From Mycolicibacterium sp. ND9-15 (GTDB lineage Bacteria; Actinomycetota; Actinomycetes; Mycobacteriales; Mycobacteriaceae): DNA of 64,000 bases. Below the pieces are notes generated by a model. The model did not search any database. It worked only from the letters and a program-made list of their open reading frames with translations, and had not been told where the DNA came from. Location of the stretch: positions 4,811,501 to 4,875,500 of the forward strand of contig NZ_CP142362.1 in assembly GCF_035918395.1 (NCBI RefSeq), written 5' to 3'. Made by a program: the position numbers and the translations under genes. Numbering within the stretch: the stretch's first letter is position 1; the number at the start of each line of letters is the position of its first letter. Below are positions 41,613 through 50,389 of this stretch, piece after piece.

Positions 41613-42090
41613 TCGTCGACAACAGCCGGCCGTCCTCGGGCAGTAGGCCGATCGCGCCGAGCGCGTCGACCACCCAACCGTTATCGGCCAGAATGGTTTT
41701 CCACGCGGTGGTGCGGATCAGGAACGTCACGAAGAACGGCAGAAGCACCAGGCCGAGGAGGAGGTTCTTGAACCTGCCTGCCTTGAAAGCGATCACATAC
41801 GCCAACGGAAACGACAGCAGGATGCACAAGACAGTCGCGGTGAGGGCGTAGCCGAACGACCGCAGGATCTGCTCCTGATACTTGCCGAACGCCTCGACGT
41901 AGTTCCCGAAGTCCCACCAGAACGTCAGCGGCGGAAGGAAAATCGATCCGCTCGCCTTCGACAGCGACATCCGCGCCAGGGAGACGAACGGGATGACGAA
42001 GAAGACCGCGAGGTACACCACCGTGGGCAGGATCATCAGATACGGTGCGATCCTGCTGCGGTGCAGTCCGCTGCCGGCGACGCCCGCCAC
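41611..42090 (-). pseudogene. potB: Truncated polyamine ABC permease gene (potB)
   Basis: The first 150 or so codons are normal PotB: MILPTVVYLAVFFVIPFVSLA as the first span, a long periplasmic loop, then LTATVLCILLSFPLAYVIAF and LLLGLVLLPFFVTFLIRTTAW. After LLPEDGRLLST near 41612 the sequence jumps into the start of potC, and the frame continues with unrelated residues to a stop at 41545. The EAA coupling loop and the last three spans are gone, so no working permease can be made. It begins 3 bases after the potD stop. Confidence 0.75.
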
Positions 42091-42093
42091 CGA

Positions 42094-43272
42094 TCAACCG
42101 CCGGTGACTTCTGCGTACATCGCGGCGTACTGCTGCTTCTGCTCATCCTCGAGCGGCGCCCAGGCCTTGATCCGGTCAAGCGTCGACTGCGGCGGATTGA
42201 TCAGTTCGTTCCTGGCGAGGTTGGGGTCGACCCGGTCGAGGTCCGCGGTCATGTCCGAGAGCACCGGCACGAATTGCGTGAAGGCGATCAGCTTCGCGTA
42301 ATTGGCCCGGTCGTAGACGAAGTCGATCCACGCTTCGGCGGCCTTCTGGTTCTGTGTCGTGTAGGGGATCACCATCGTGTCGAGGAAGTCGGTGCCACCG
42401 GATTCCGGGACCACGAACTGCAGATCGGGATTGTCGGCCTGCAACTGCACGACGTCACTCGAATAGGCCTGCGCGATCACGACATTGCCGGCGGCCAGGT
42501 CTTCGACGTAGTCGTTTCCGGTGAACCGGCGGATCTGCCCTTTGTCGTTCTCCGCTCGGACGAGGTCCACCGCCTTCTGCACCGACTCGGTGCTGGGCGA
42601 TGCCGGGTCGCCGCCTTGGGACTGCATGATCATGCCCAGGCCGTCCTGGAAATCCGAGAGCATGCTGACACGGCCCTTGTAGGCCGGATCCCACAGGTCG
42701 TCGATCTTCGTGAGGTCGCGGCCGGTCGCGGCCCGGTTGTAGGCGAGGCCGACCATGCCGCTCATGTAGGGTGCGCTCCACCTGCGGCCCGGGTCCATCT
42801 GGGCATCGAGCAGATCGAGCCTCAGGTTCTTCTTGTTCGGGATACCGTCAGCGCTGAATTCGTTGACCCAGTTGAGATTGCGGATCTGTGTGGCCATGAA
42901 GGCGGTCGGTACGACGAGGTCGGTGCCGATGTCTTGCTTGCGCGACAACGGTTCCTTGACCTTGGCGAACCATTCTTCGTTGTCGTTGAAGTCTTGCTTG
43001 TAGTCGACGGTGATGCCCGAAGCGTGCTGGAATGCTTCGATGAAGCCGTCGGCCATGTACAGCGGCCAGTTCGAAATCCGCAGTGTGCCACTGGCCGGTC
43101 CGCCGTCTTGGGTAGTGGTGCCCGTGGTGCCGCTGTCGGACCCACACGCCGCGAGGAACGACGGGCCCAAGGCCAGAGCTGCTGCCGCGGCGGCGCTCCC
43201 GCCGATGAAGCGGCGACGCGTCGTGCGGTTGGGGACGAAACGGGCGAGGCGCGGATCCGTCTCATAGGGCAT
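42094..43272 (-). CDS. potD: Polyamine/spermidine ABC transporter substrate-binding lipoprotein (PotD-like)
   Basis: A 392-residue solute-binding protein. The N-terminus has a twin-arginine signal (TTRRRFIGGSAAAAAALALG) ending in the lipobox LAAC. The mature part has LRISNWPLYMADGFIEAFQH, the usual start of polyamine-binding folds, then NDNEEWFAKV and YMSGMVGLAYNR. The frame appears complete, unlike its partner genes. With potA and both permeases damaged it has probably lost its transport role and may be under weak selection. The ATG at 43272 (MPYETDP) is chosen. Confidence 0.85.
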   Translation of the reverse strand: MPYETDPRLARFVPNRTTRRRFIGGSAAAAAALALGPSFLAACGSDSGTTGTTTQDGGPASGTLRISNWPLYMADGFIEAFQHASGITVDYKQDFNDNEEWFAKVKEPLSRKQDIGTDLVVPTAFMATQIRNLNWVNEFSADGIPNKKNLRLDLLDAQMDPGRRWSAPYMSGMVGLAYNRAATGRDLTKIDDLWDPAYKGRVSMLSDFQDGLGMIMQSQGGDPASPSTESVQKAVDLVRAENDKGQIRRFTGNDYVEDLAAGNVVIAQAYSSDVVQLQADNPDLQFVVPESGGTDFLDTMVIPYTTQNQKAAEAWIDFVYDRANYAKLIAFTQFVPVLSDMTADLDRVDPNLARNELINPPQSTLDRIKAWAPLEDEQKQQYAAMYAEVTGG

Positions 43273-43318
43273 GGCGACTGGGCCTTTCGTGGGAAGGGGA
43301 GGGGAGGGCGCCGACAGC

Positions 43319-44401
43319 TCAGGAGTCGTCGAGCATCTCCTCGAGATCCTCGGCGGTGGGAATGTCGGCCGCCGGCAGACGCGTCGGGTGCCCAGCACAC
43401 GTGCACCTCGTCCCCGGGGCGAAGCAGCGGCAGATCTTCCTGCGGACCGATGTGGGCGATGATCTGCGACGCGTCCGGCGCGGCCAGCGGCAGTCCATCA
43501 AGGTCGCGTGCCCGCCCGGTTCGATCGTGGTGTCGCCCGGGCGTGCTTTCAGCGTCGAGCCCAGCACCTCGATCTCGACGTAGTCCCGATTGACCCGGCC
43601 GGTCTGTCTACCCGCCCACAGATTCGCCTGCCCGATGAAGCCGGCGACGAAAACCGTCGAGGGCTCGTAAATCTCGGTGGGAGTCCCGATCTGGTCGACG
43701 TTGCCGGCGTTCATGACCGCAATGCGGTCACTCATCGTCAGCGCTTCCTGCTGGTCGTGGGTCACATAGACGAACGTGATCCCGACTTCGCGCTGGATGC
43801 GCTTGAGTTCGAACTGCATCACCTGGCGCAGCTTCAGGTCGAGGGCGCCAAGCGGTTCGTCGAGCAGCAGTGCGCTGGGGTAGTTCACCAGCGCACGGGC
43901 CAGCGCCACCCGTTGTTGTTGCCCACCGGAGAGCTGGGCGGGGTGCCGCTCGGCGAAGTCGGTCAGCCGGACGATCCCGAGCAGTTCGTCGACCCGCTTG
44001 CGGATCTCACCCTTGGCCAGCTTCTTGCTGCGCGGCCCGTAGGCGACGTTGTCCCACACCGACATGTGCGGGAACAGCGCATAGTGCTGGAACACGGTGT
44101 TGACGTTGCGCTTGTGGGGCGGCACTTTCGAGACGTCGGCGCCCTCGAGCCGGATCGCACCGACGGTCGGGCTCTCGAATCCTGCGATCATCCGCAGCGT
44201 CGTCGTCTTGCCGCAGCCCGAGGGGCCCAGCATCGAGAAGAACTCACCCGACGCGATGGAGAAGTCCGCGTCGGCCACGGCGGTGTAGTCGCCGAAGCGT
44301 TTGGTCACGTGGTCGATCTCGATGACCGGGGCACCTTTACGGCGGGTCGCCTCGTCATGCTCCGATGGGTGGTCGACGGCGGTGGTGTGTGTCCCGGTCA
44401 G
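43319..44401 (-). pseudogene. potA: Polyamine ABC transporter ATPase (potA) with damaged C-terminal domain
   Basis: The nucleotide-binding domain is intact: Walker A GPSGCGKTT, signature LSGGQQQRVALARAL, Walker B ALLLDEP, and switch His in VYVTHDQQEAL. After GHATLM near 43505 the frame breaks. A stretch reading DGLPLAAPDASQIIAHIGPQ then EDLPLLRPGDEVHVCW lies in another frame (43385-43500), and the original frame resumes with LPAADIPTAEDLEEMLDDS. About 40 codons of the TOBE domain appear missing. No ATG fits the expected start; CTG at 44401 follows AGGAGGA and gives LTGTHTTAVDHPSEH. Confidence 0.7.
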
Positions 44402-44686
44402 CGCGGATCCTCCTACGAGCAGTCCCCCAGCTGTGGATAAACAATCGCGGATCAAATGGTCCTTCGCAGGCGATTCCGCAACGAATTCATACAGGCACAA
44501 TGGAATCGTTCGGCTGCTATGGGACCAGGCACCAGATTCGCTGTTCATCACGCATGCCTCGAGCCGCCCGACTGACCGCAGCCGGCACCGACGGGTCGCC
44601 TTGTTCGAGGTGGTCTCGCAGCCATTGTGTCCGTGGTCGGTCGAAACCCGTTTACCTGCCCCACTCCGCGGGGTACGGCACTAGGC

Positions 44687-45115
44687 ATGGCAGCAGTGGA
44701 CGTTTCGGTGTCGTCGGATCTCAGCCCGCACGATGCGTGGGCGCTGGCCTCGGACCTGAGCCGGTTCGACGAGTGGCTGACGATCTTCGGCGGGTGGCGT
44801 GGCGAGGTTCCCGCGGACATCGAGGTGGGCACCTGCGTGTCGTCGCTGATCAAGGTCAAGGGATTCCGCAACACCATCCACTGGCACGTCACCCGCTACG
44901 ACGATCCGAAGGTGATCGAGTTGGTCGGGCGGGGCCGGCCGGGCATCCGTATCTGCCTGACGCTGTGTGTCCGCGACGAAAAACGGGGTTCGACGTTTCA
45001 GGTGGTCGCCGATCTCTCGGGTGGGTTGCTGAACACGCGCATCGGCAACTTGGTCGCCAAGGTGATCGAGTCCGACGTGCACAAGTCGGTCGCCAACCTG
45101 GCCGCCTTGCGCTGA
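44687..45115 (+). CDS. SRPBCC (START-like) family protein
   Basis: A 142-residue protein with the helix-grip pattern of polyketide cyclase/START-like proteins: VDVSVSSDLSPHDAWALASDL at the start, the FDEWLTIFGGWRG segment, then strands and a C-terminal long helix (RIGNLVAKVIESDVHKSV). The fold encloses a hydrophobic ligand. In mycobacteria this family is abundant and mostly uncharacterised. It lies alone, converging with the MFS gene 17 bases away. The ATG at 44687 is chosen over upstream in-frame codons because it starts the conserved strand. Confidence 0.75.
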   Translation: MAAVDVSVSSDLSPHDAWALASDLSRFDEWLTIFGGWRGEVPADIEVGTCVSSLIKVKGFRNTIHWHVTRYDDPKVIELVGRGRPGIRICLTLCVRDEKRGSTFQVVADLSGGLLNTRIGNLVAKVIESDVHKSVANLAALR

Positions 45116-45131
45116 CAGCGGATCGGTCCGG

Positions 45132-46595
45132 TCAGCCCCACTCGTGGCTCATGGCGCGCGCTTCGTAGCGCGCCTCCGCGGAATCCGGCCGCGACGACGG
45201 GCGGGAGACGGCGATCAACACCAGCGCGAGAGTCGACGTCACCGCCCCGCCTAGGAAGATCGCGAAAAAGCTGCTCTCCATCGGCACGCCCGTACCGGGC
45301 ACCGACCGACTGAGCAGCATGGCGACGACGGCGGCCGCGAGCGAGCTGCCGATCGTGCGCGCGATCGCGTTCATGCTCGTGGCAACCCCGGTTTCGGAGG
45401 CATCGACCTCGCTGACCACCAGCGCGGGCAGCGCGCCGTAGCCGAGGCTGATGTACGCGTTGGCCAGAATGCTGGCCACGATGATCTGCCAGGTGTGCGA
45501 GTGGGCGAACGTGATGAACAGGAACCCGGCGATACCTGCGGTCGCCGCCACCAGCAGCACCGGCCGTGCGCCGTGACGATCGATGAACCTCCCGCTGACC
45601 AGCGCGACGAGAAAGCCGGTGAACGCGCCGGGCAGCAGATACACCACGCTCGCCTCCAACACCGTCGCGCCGAAGCCGTAACCCGCAGGCTCACGGGGGA
45701 TTTGGACGAACAGCGTCAGCCCGAGAAACGCGAAATACAGCCCCATGCCGACGAAGATCGTGGCAAGGTTGGTGAACATGATCGGTCGCCGGGTGAGCAT
45801 CGCCGTCGACACCAGCGGTCGACTGATGCGTCGCTCCCACCACCACCAACCGGCCAGCACGGCCACACCGCCAAGGGTGCAGCCGAACGTGACCGGTGAG
45901 GCCCACCCCCAACTCTGTCCCTGGGTGATCGCCAGCAGCAGCGCCGACAAACCCACCGCCAACCCGGCCGCGCCCAGCCAGTCGATCGACCCGGCGACAT
46001 GGCGCGGTCGTCGGGGCACCACGACCAGCACGATCGCGATGACCAGCACGGTGAACGCCGTCGTCAACCAGAACACCCGGTGATAGTCGGCGTCACCGCT
46101 CATCAACAATCCGACCACGACCAGACCGGTTCCGCCGCCGAAGCCCAAGGTGCCGGACAGCACCGCCATCGCCGACATCATGCGCCCGGAGGACAGCTCT
46201 TCGCGGAGGATCGCGATGCTGATCGGATAGAGGGAATAAGAGGCGGCCTGAAGCACGCGGGCGACGATGAGCAGTCGGAGCGACGACGTGGTGGCGGCGA
46301 GCAGTGATCCGGCGAGGACGACGACGAGGACGCCGAGCAGCACCCGGTGTTTACTGTGCAGGTCGGCGAGCCGGCCGAGCAGCGGGGTGGCCGCGACGGC
46401 GGCGAGCAGGTTGGCGGTGACCGCCCAGCTGACGCCGACGATGGACGCGTTCAGTTGCTCGGCGATGATGCCGAGCACCGGAACGACGGCCGTCTGCAGG
46501 ACCGCGACGGTGAGCACGACGACAGACAGCCCGGCGATCAGCAGGCCCGGGGAGCGCTGGATGGTCGGCGACCCTGGCGCACCGATCTCGACCAC
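45132..46595 (-). CDS. MFS transporter, DHA2-type efflux
   Basis: A 487-residue membrane protein with about 14 hydrophobic spans, typical of the DHA2 drug/proton antiporter family. The first span is LLIAGLSVVVLTVAVLQTAVV. The MFS loop is LLGRLADLHSKHRVLLGVLV near residue 75, and SGTLGFGGGTGLVVVGLLMS resembles motif C of antiporters near residue 150. A second-half loop is VSGRFIDRHGARPVLL. GTG at 46595 is chosen as start because it follows CGGAGC and drops an unlikely charged N-terminus. It may export lipids or toxic compounds. Divergent from the methyltransferase. Confidence 0.85.
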   Translation of the reverse strand: MVEIGAPGSPTIQRSPGLLIAGLSVVVLTVAVLQTAVVPVLGIIAEQLNASIVGVSWAVTANLLAAVAATPLLGRLADLHSKHRVLLGVLVVVLAGSLLAATTSSLRLLIVARVLQAASYSLYPISIAILREELSSGRMMSAMAVLSGTLGFGGGTGLVVVGLLMSGDADYHRVFWLTTAFTVLVIAIVLVVVPRRPRHVAGSIDWLGAAGLAVGLSALLLAITQGQSWGWASPVTFGCTLGGVAVLAGWWWWERRISRPLVSTAMLTRRPIMFTNLATIFVGMGLYFAFLGLTLFVQIPREPAGYGFGATVLEASVVYLLPGAFTGFLVALVSGRFIDRHGARPVLLVAATAGIAGFLFITFAHSHTWQIIVASILANAYISLGYGALPALVVSEVDASETGVATSMNAIARTIGSSLAAAVVAMLLSRSVPGTGVPMESSFFAIFLGGAVTSTLALVLIAVSRPSSRPDSAEARYEARAMSHEWG

Positions 46596-46744
46596 ACCCG
46601 CTCCGATCCTTAGCCAACCTTTCCTTTTGTCGATTATGTCCGGGCGGCACGGAGGCGGTCGTACCGGGAGGTGCGAAGCGTGCCGTCGCGTATCGCCATC
46701 GCCGTCTTGACTTCGGGCCCAGGGCAAGCGGCAAGCTCGTAAGC

Positions 46745-47359
46745 ATGAGTGAACCGAAGGAACTGCCGGTCAACCACCACGCGGACCATCCCGGGTTCGC
46801 CGGCCCGATGGGCGTGTGCGTCGGAGTGGCCCTGCTGGCCATGGGCGGGGCCACTGCGCGCCTTGCCGCCGACCTCACCGCGGTGCGCGCCGGCGACACG
46901 GTCGTCGACATCGGCTGCGGTCCGGGCGGGGCCGCACGAGAGGCGGCGCGTCGAGGAGCGGCGGTCGTCGGGATCGATCCGGCGCCCGTGATGCTCCGGC
47001 TTGCCCGCTTATTCACTCGTCGCGAGGACATCGCCTGGATGAGGGGCACCGCCGAGCGCGTGCCGCTGCCGGACGGAGCGGCCACGGTGGCGTGGTCGCT
47101 GGCGACGGTGCACCACTGGCAGGACGTCGATGCGGGGCTGGCGGAGATGCACCGGCTCCTGGCGCCGCGGGGACGGCTCCTCGCGGTCGAACGGCAGGTC
47201 GACCGTGACGCGACCGGCTTCGCCAGCCATGGCTGGACCCGCGAACAGGCCGAAACCTTTGCGGCACTGTGCCGTTCGGTCGGCTTTCGCGACGTCATCG
47301 TCGGTCGGCACGCGGCAGGTCGGCGTGACGTCTGGTCAGTGCAAGCCGTCCGCGCCTGA
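46745..47359 (+). CDS. Class I SAM-dependent methyltransferase
   Basis: A 204-residue methyltransferase. Motif I is VVDIGCGPGGAAREAARRG near residue 55, followed by the acidic residue of VVGIDPAP that binds the ribose. TVAWSLATVHHWQDVDAGLAEMHRLL near 120 is the motif IV region of the methyltransferase 11 group, and RLLAVERQ ends the core. The substrate is unknown; a small molecule is likely. The start MSEPKELPVNHH is preceded by the promoter region shared with the divergent MFS gene. Confidence 0.8.
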   Translation: MSEPKELPVNHHADHPGFAGPMGVCVGVALLAMGGATARLAADLTAVRAGDTVVDIGCGPGGAAREAARRGAAVVGIDPAPVMLRLARLFTRREDIAWMRGTAERVPLPDGAATVAWSLATVHHWQDVDAGLAEMHRLLAPRGRLLAVERQVDRDATGFASHGWTREQAETFAALCRSVGFRDVIVGRHAAGRRDVWSVQAVRA

Positions 47360-47437
47360 CGCCGAACGTCGACTTGTGCGGCGAGAAATCACGACCGTTC
47401 GGCGCCCCGGGCTGCGGTTAGGACCCGCCGGACTCAG

Positions 47438-47476
47438 CTTTACGATCGGCTAGTAGGCTCCTAGCCGATCGTAAAG
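47438..47476. promoter_or_regulatory. Perfect 16-bp inverted repeat, TetR operator candidate
   Basis: CTTTACGATCGGCTAG (47438-47453) and its exact complement (47461-47476) flank a 7-bp spacer. The right arm ends in GTAAAG and runs into the ribosome binding site AAAGGAG of the TetR gene at 47485. A repressor bound here would block transcription, and the hairpin in RNA could hide the ribosome site. Confidence 0.75.
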
Positions 47477-47484
47477 GAGCGAAG

Positions 47485-48102
47485 GTGGCGACCGTGGACG
47501 ACGAGTCGAGCGGCACTCGACAACGCCTCATCGACGTCGCGGTCGCGCTGTTCACCAAGCACAGCTATGCCGGCACGTCGCTGCAGATGATCGCCGACGA
47601 ACTGGGCTTCACGAAAGCCGCTATCTATCACCACTTCCGGACACGCGAACAACTGCTGGCCGCCGTGCTCGAGCCGATGTTCGCGCAGTTGCGCGGCATC
47701 GTCGAAGCCGCCGAGTCGCAGCGGACCGCTCGGGGCAGAGCGGAATACATGCTCAGCGGCTACGCCGACCTCGCCGTGCGCAATCGCGGTCTCGCCGCTG
47801 TCCTGGCCGCGGACCCGAGCGTGGCCACCGCGCTCCAGCAGCACCAGGACTGGAGCGACCTGATCGCCCGTCAACTGCGGCTCCTCGCCGACGTCGAGCC
47901 GGGCCCGGCGGGCGAGATCCAGGCGGCCATGGTCTTCGCGGGCATGGCCGGTGCGGTGGGGCCGATGAGGGTGCGACTCGATGACGACGCGCTGGCCACG
48001 CATCTGATGGCTGCGGGTAGGCGCACACTAGGGCTGCGAACGCCACGTCGGCCCACGGAACACATTCTCCGGCAACCTATTAGCGAAAGGACAACGCAAT
48101 GA
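47485..48102 (+). CDS. TetR family transcriptional regulator
   Basis: A 205-residue TetR protein. The N-terminal helix-turn-helix covers residues 10-55 (TRQRLIDVAVALFTKHSYAG, then MIADELGFTKAAIYHHFRTR). The C-terminal domain is helical with a hydrophobic ligand pocket (MVFAGMAGAVGPMRVRL). Start is GTG at 47485, 8 bases after AAAGGAG. The ATG of the SDR gene overlaps the stop (ATGA), so regulator and enzyme form one operon. The perfect palindrome in front implies autoregulation, likely released by the substrate or product of the SDR. Confidence 0.9.
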   Translation: MATVDDESSGTRQRLIDVAVALFTKHSYAGTSLQMIADELGFTKAAIYHHFRTREQLLAAVLEPMFAQLRGIVEAAESQRTARGRAEYMLSGYADLAVRNRGLAAVLAADPSVATALQQHQDWSDLIARQLRLLADVEPGPAGEIQAAMVFAGMAGAVGPMRVRLDDDALATHLMAAGRRTLGLRTPRRPTEHILRQPISERTTQ

Positions 48103-48800
48103 AGACAGCGGTCGTCACCGGTGGCGGTTCAGGGATCGGACGCGCGGTCGTGGACCGGTTACGTGCCGACGGTCACCACGTCGCCATAGTCGACTTGACG
48201 CCCAACGACGACGAGTTCGCCTTCACTGCCGATGTGACCGACCGCGCACAGGTCGACGCCGCGCTTTCGGCCATCCGGGCCCGGCTTGGGCCGGTGACGA
48301 TCTTGGTCAACGCCGCCGGCTTGGACGGGTTCTCGCGGTTCAGCGACATCACGTTCGACCAGTGGAAACGCGTCATCGACGTCAACCTCAACGGCGTATT
48401 CCACTGCATCCAGGCCGTACTGCCGGACATGGTCGAGGCGGGCTGGGGCCGGACCGTCAACATCTCGTCGTCGAGCACTCACTCCGGGGCGCCGTACATG
48501 GCGCACTACGTGGCGGCGAAATCGGCGGTCAACGGGCTGACCAAGACGCTGGCGCTGGAGTACGGACCGGCCGGCATCACGGTGAACGCCGTACCACCGG
48601 GCTTCATCGACACCCCGATGCTGCGCGCGGCCGAGGGGAGGGGGTACCTCGGCGATATCCAGGCGACCATCGACGCGACACCCGTACGCCGAATGGGCAA
48701 GCCGGAGGACATCGCGGCGGCATGCGCATTTCTCATCTCCGAAGAGGCCGGCTACATCACCGGGCAGATCCTCGGCGTCAACGGCGGCCGCAACACCTAA
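48099..48800 (+). CDS. Short-chain dehydrogenase/reductase
   Basis: A 233-residue SDR of the 3-oxoacyl-ACP-reductase type. Signatures are VVTGGGSGIGRAVVDRLRADG near residue 5, NAAG near 75, the catalytic Ser in NISSSSTHSGAPY and the motif YVAAK near residue 138. It ends with the usual GYITGQILGVNGGRNT. The Asp in VDLTPND suggests NAD(H). It is encoded with the TetR regulator, so its substrate may be the inducer. It resembles 3-hydroxyacyl or ketosteroid-type dehydrogenases; nothing finer can be said. Confidence 0.85.
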   Translation: MKTAVVTGGGSGIGRAVVDRLRADGHHVAIVDLTPNDDEFAFTADVTDRAQVDAALSAIRARLGPVTILVNAAGLDGFSRFSDITFDQWKRVIDVNLNGVFHCIQAVLPDMVEAGWGRTVNISSSSTHSGAPYMAHYVAAKSAVNGLTKTLALEYGPAGITVNAVPPGFIDTPMLRAAEGRGYLGDIQATIDATPVRRMGKPEDIAAACAFLISEEAGYITGQILGVNGGRNT

Positions 48801-48838
48801 CTGCAAGTGCATGCATGCGCTTGTGCGAAGATCCGCGG

Positions 48839-49658
48839 ATGAGCACCGATCCGGCGTATTTCACACCGACGGCGGATGGCGCCTTCATGCCGACCGCATT
48901 CGCCCAGAGCCACTGGGGCGACGATCACCTCAACGGTCCGGCGATCGTAGGGCTGGCTGCGCGGACGCTCGAGAGGGATTGCGGCTCAGATGACTTCATG
49001 CCGACACGGATCACGGTCGACATCTTTCGCGCAGCGCGGAATCGTCCGACGACGTTGAGGTCCGGGTGGTCCGTGACGGCCACCGGGTGCGCAACGCCGA
49101 ATGCGACGTGATGCAAGACGGCCGGGCGGTCGCGCGTGCCAGCCTGACCCAGTACAGGAGCTCGTCCGCTCCGCCCGGCCAGGAGTGGGTCGCACCGGTC
49201 AGCGCGCCGGAGTTACCGACTCCCGACGACGCGCTGGTGCCGTTCATCGGCAGCGACGACGGTGGATGGACACGCTCGCCGCGGCGCATCAGAACACGTC
49301 GCGCAAGCGCTTCTACTTTTCTTGCGCAGACATCGTTGCGGGAGAAGCGGTCTCGCCGTTTGTTCGGGCGGTGACGGTCGGGGAGTCCACTAGCCTGGTG
49401 ACCAACCTCGGCAGCGATGGCATCGGCTACATCAACGGTGACCTGACGGTGGCGTTATCGCGTTTGCCGCTCGACGACTGGGTTCTGGTGCAGGGAGACT
49501 CGCACTGGGCGGCGGACGGTATCTCCGTGGGCACGGCGACGTTGTTCGACCGACAGGGTGCGTTCGGATCCGGCATGGTGACCGCGGTAGCGAACCCGGC
49601 GGCGCAAATCGACTTCAGCACACGCCCCTTCCCAAGGGACGAGGTCAACTACGAGTGA
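48839..49658 (+). pseudogene. Acyl-CoA thioesterase-like gene broken by two frameshifts
   Basis: Three successive frames together encode one protein of about 270 residues. Frame one: DPAYFTPTADGAFMPTAFAQ to FRAARNRP. After a one-base loss near 49045: VEVRVVRDGHRVRNAECDVM to DDGGWTRSP. After a second one-base loss near 49290: AAHQNTSRKRFYFSCADIV to the end DEVNYE. The layout matches tandem-hotdog thioesterase-superfamily proteins common in mycobacteria. Both shifts need one added base. It follows the TetR-SDR operon by 38 bases. Either the gene has decayed or the sequence has two errors. Confidence 0.7.
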
Positions 49659-49680
49659 TCACGGCGCCCCGGCGTCCCGA

Positions 49681-50082
49681 TCATGACTTCTTGCGCGTGG
49701 TCCGGCCACCCGAGGACTTCTTGTCCTGCTGGCTCGAACTTCGGGACGCAAACCGGCCTACGGTGGCAACGCCTGGGATTCGCCCCACGGCGCTGTACAC
49801 GTCATTGCCGGTGGCGACGAGCGCCTCGAGCTGGGGCAGGATCGCATCCATGGTTCGGATCATCGGATCGGCCAGTGCGAGATAGCGTTCCGCTCGATCG
49901 ATTGCCGCGTTGAGGCGCTCTGTCGCCGCGGCCAGGTTCTCGATGAGATCCGGCACTTGGCTCATCATGTGGAGCGATGCCGGTGGAATGCGCATCGCTT
50001 CGCTGGCCACCGTCTGTGCTGTCTCGGCGGCCGCCTGGGCGGCTTCTTTGATCTCTTTCGGGGTGGGAACCTTGGGGCTCAT
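49681..50082 (-). CDS. Small conserved mycobacterial protein with amphipathic helices
   Basis: A 133-residue protein. It is rich in alanine and helical, with EIKEAAQAAAETAQTVASEA, LIENLAAATERLNAAIDRAE and LADPMIRTMDAILPQLEALV suggesting coiled coils. A basic serine-rich tail (SSSQQDKKSSGGRTTRKKS) follows. No domain name is recognised; its pattern recalls phasin-like or envelope-associated helical proteins. A shortened relative lies at 57991-58298. It is divergent from the acyl-AMP ligase. The 307 bases between them hold no gene. Confidence 0.65.
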   Translation of the reverse strand: MSPKVPTPKEIKEAAQAAAETAQTVASEAMRIPPASLHMMSQVPDLIENLAAATERLNAAIDRAERYLALADPMIRTMDAILPQLEALVATGNDVYSAVGRIPGVATVGRFASRSSSQQDKKSSGGRTTRKKS

Positions 50083-50389
50083 GTGACAACGATGCCGCAC
50101 AGCGACCGGGTTGTCCGGTATTTGCCGTGAACCATTCGCGCGTCGGGGACAAGGGGTGGCGATCGCGGGGTCCTTCCACGGCCGCGCCCGGAGGACCCGA
50201 ATGTCGCTGTCTGTCATCGCAGTCTGCTTCCTGCTCGATCCTCGGCGATCTGTCGCTCCGCGTGTCTGGCGTGCGACACGCTCGCCCGGCCAAGACCTAT
50301 GACGTGCGGCACATAACAGCCCGGTGGTAGGCGCGGCCCGGGACCAAAGTAACTGAAACTAGAGTCACAGGTACCTTTGCGACGGTCCC

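Noticed and set aside
42061..43593. A 510-codon plus-strand frame opposite potD and potA
   Set aside because: It has no recognisable motif, whereas potD shows a full twin-arginine lipoprotein signal and solute-binding pattern.
50338..50351. GGGACCAAAGTAAC before the acyl-AMP ligase as a DosR box
   Set aside because: It matches 11 of 14 core positions, but acyl-AMP ligases are not known DosR targets and the outer consensus positions fail. Kept only as a note.
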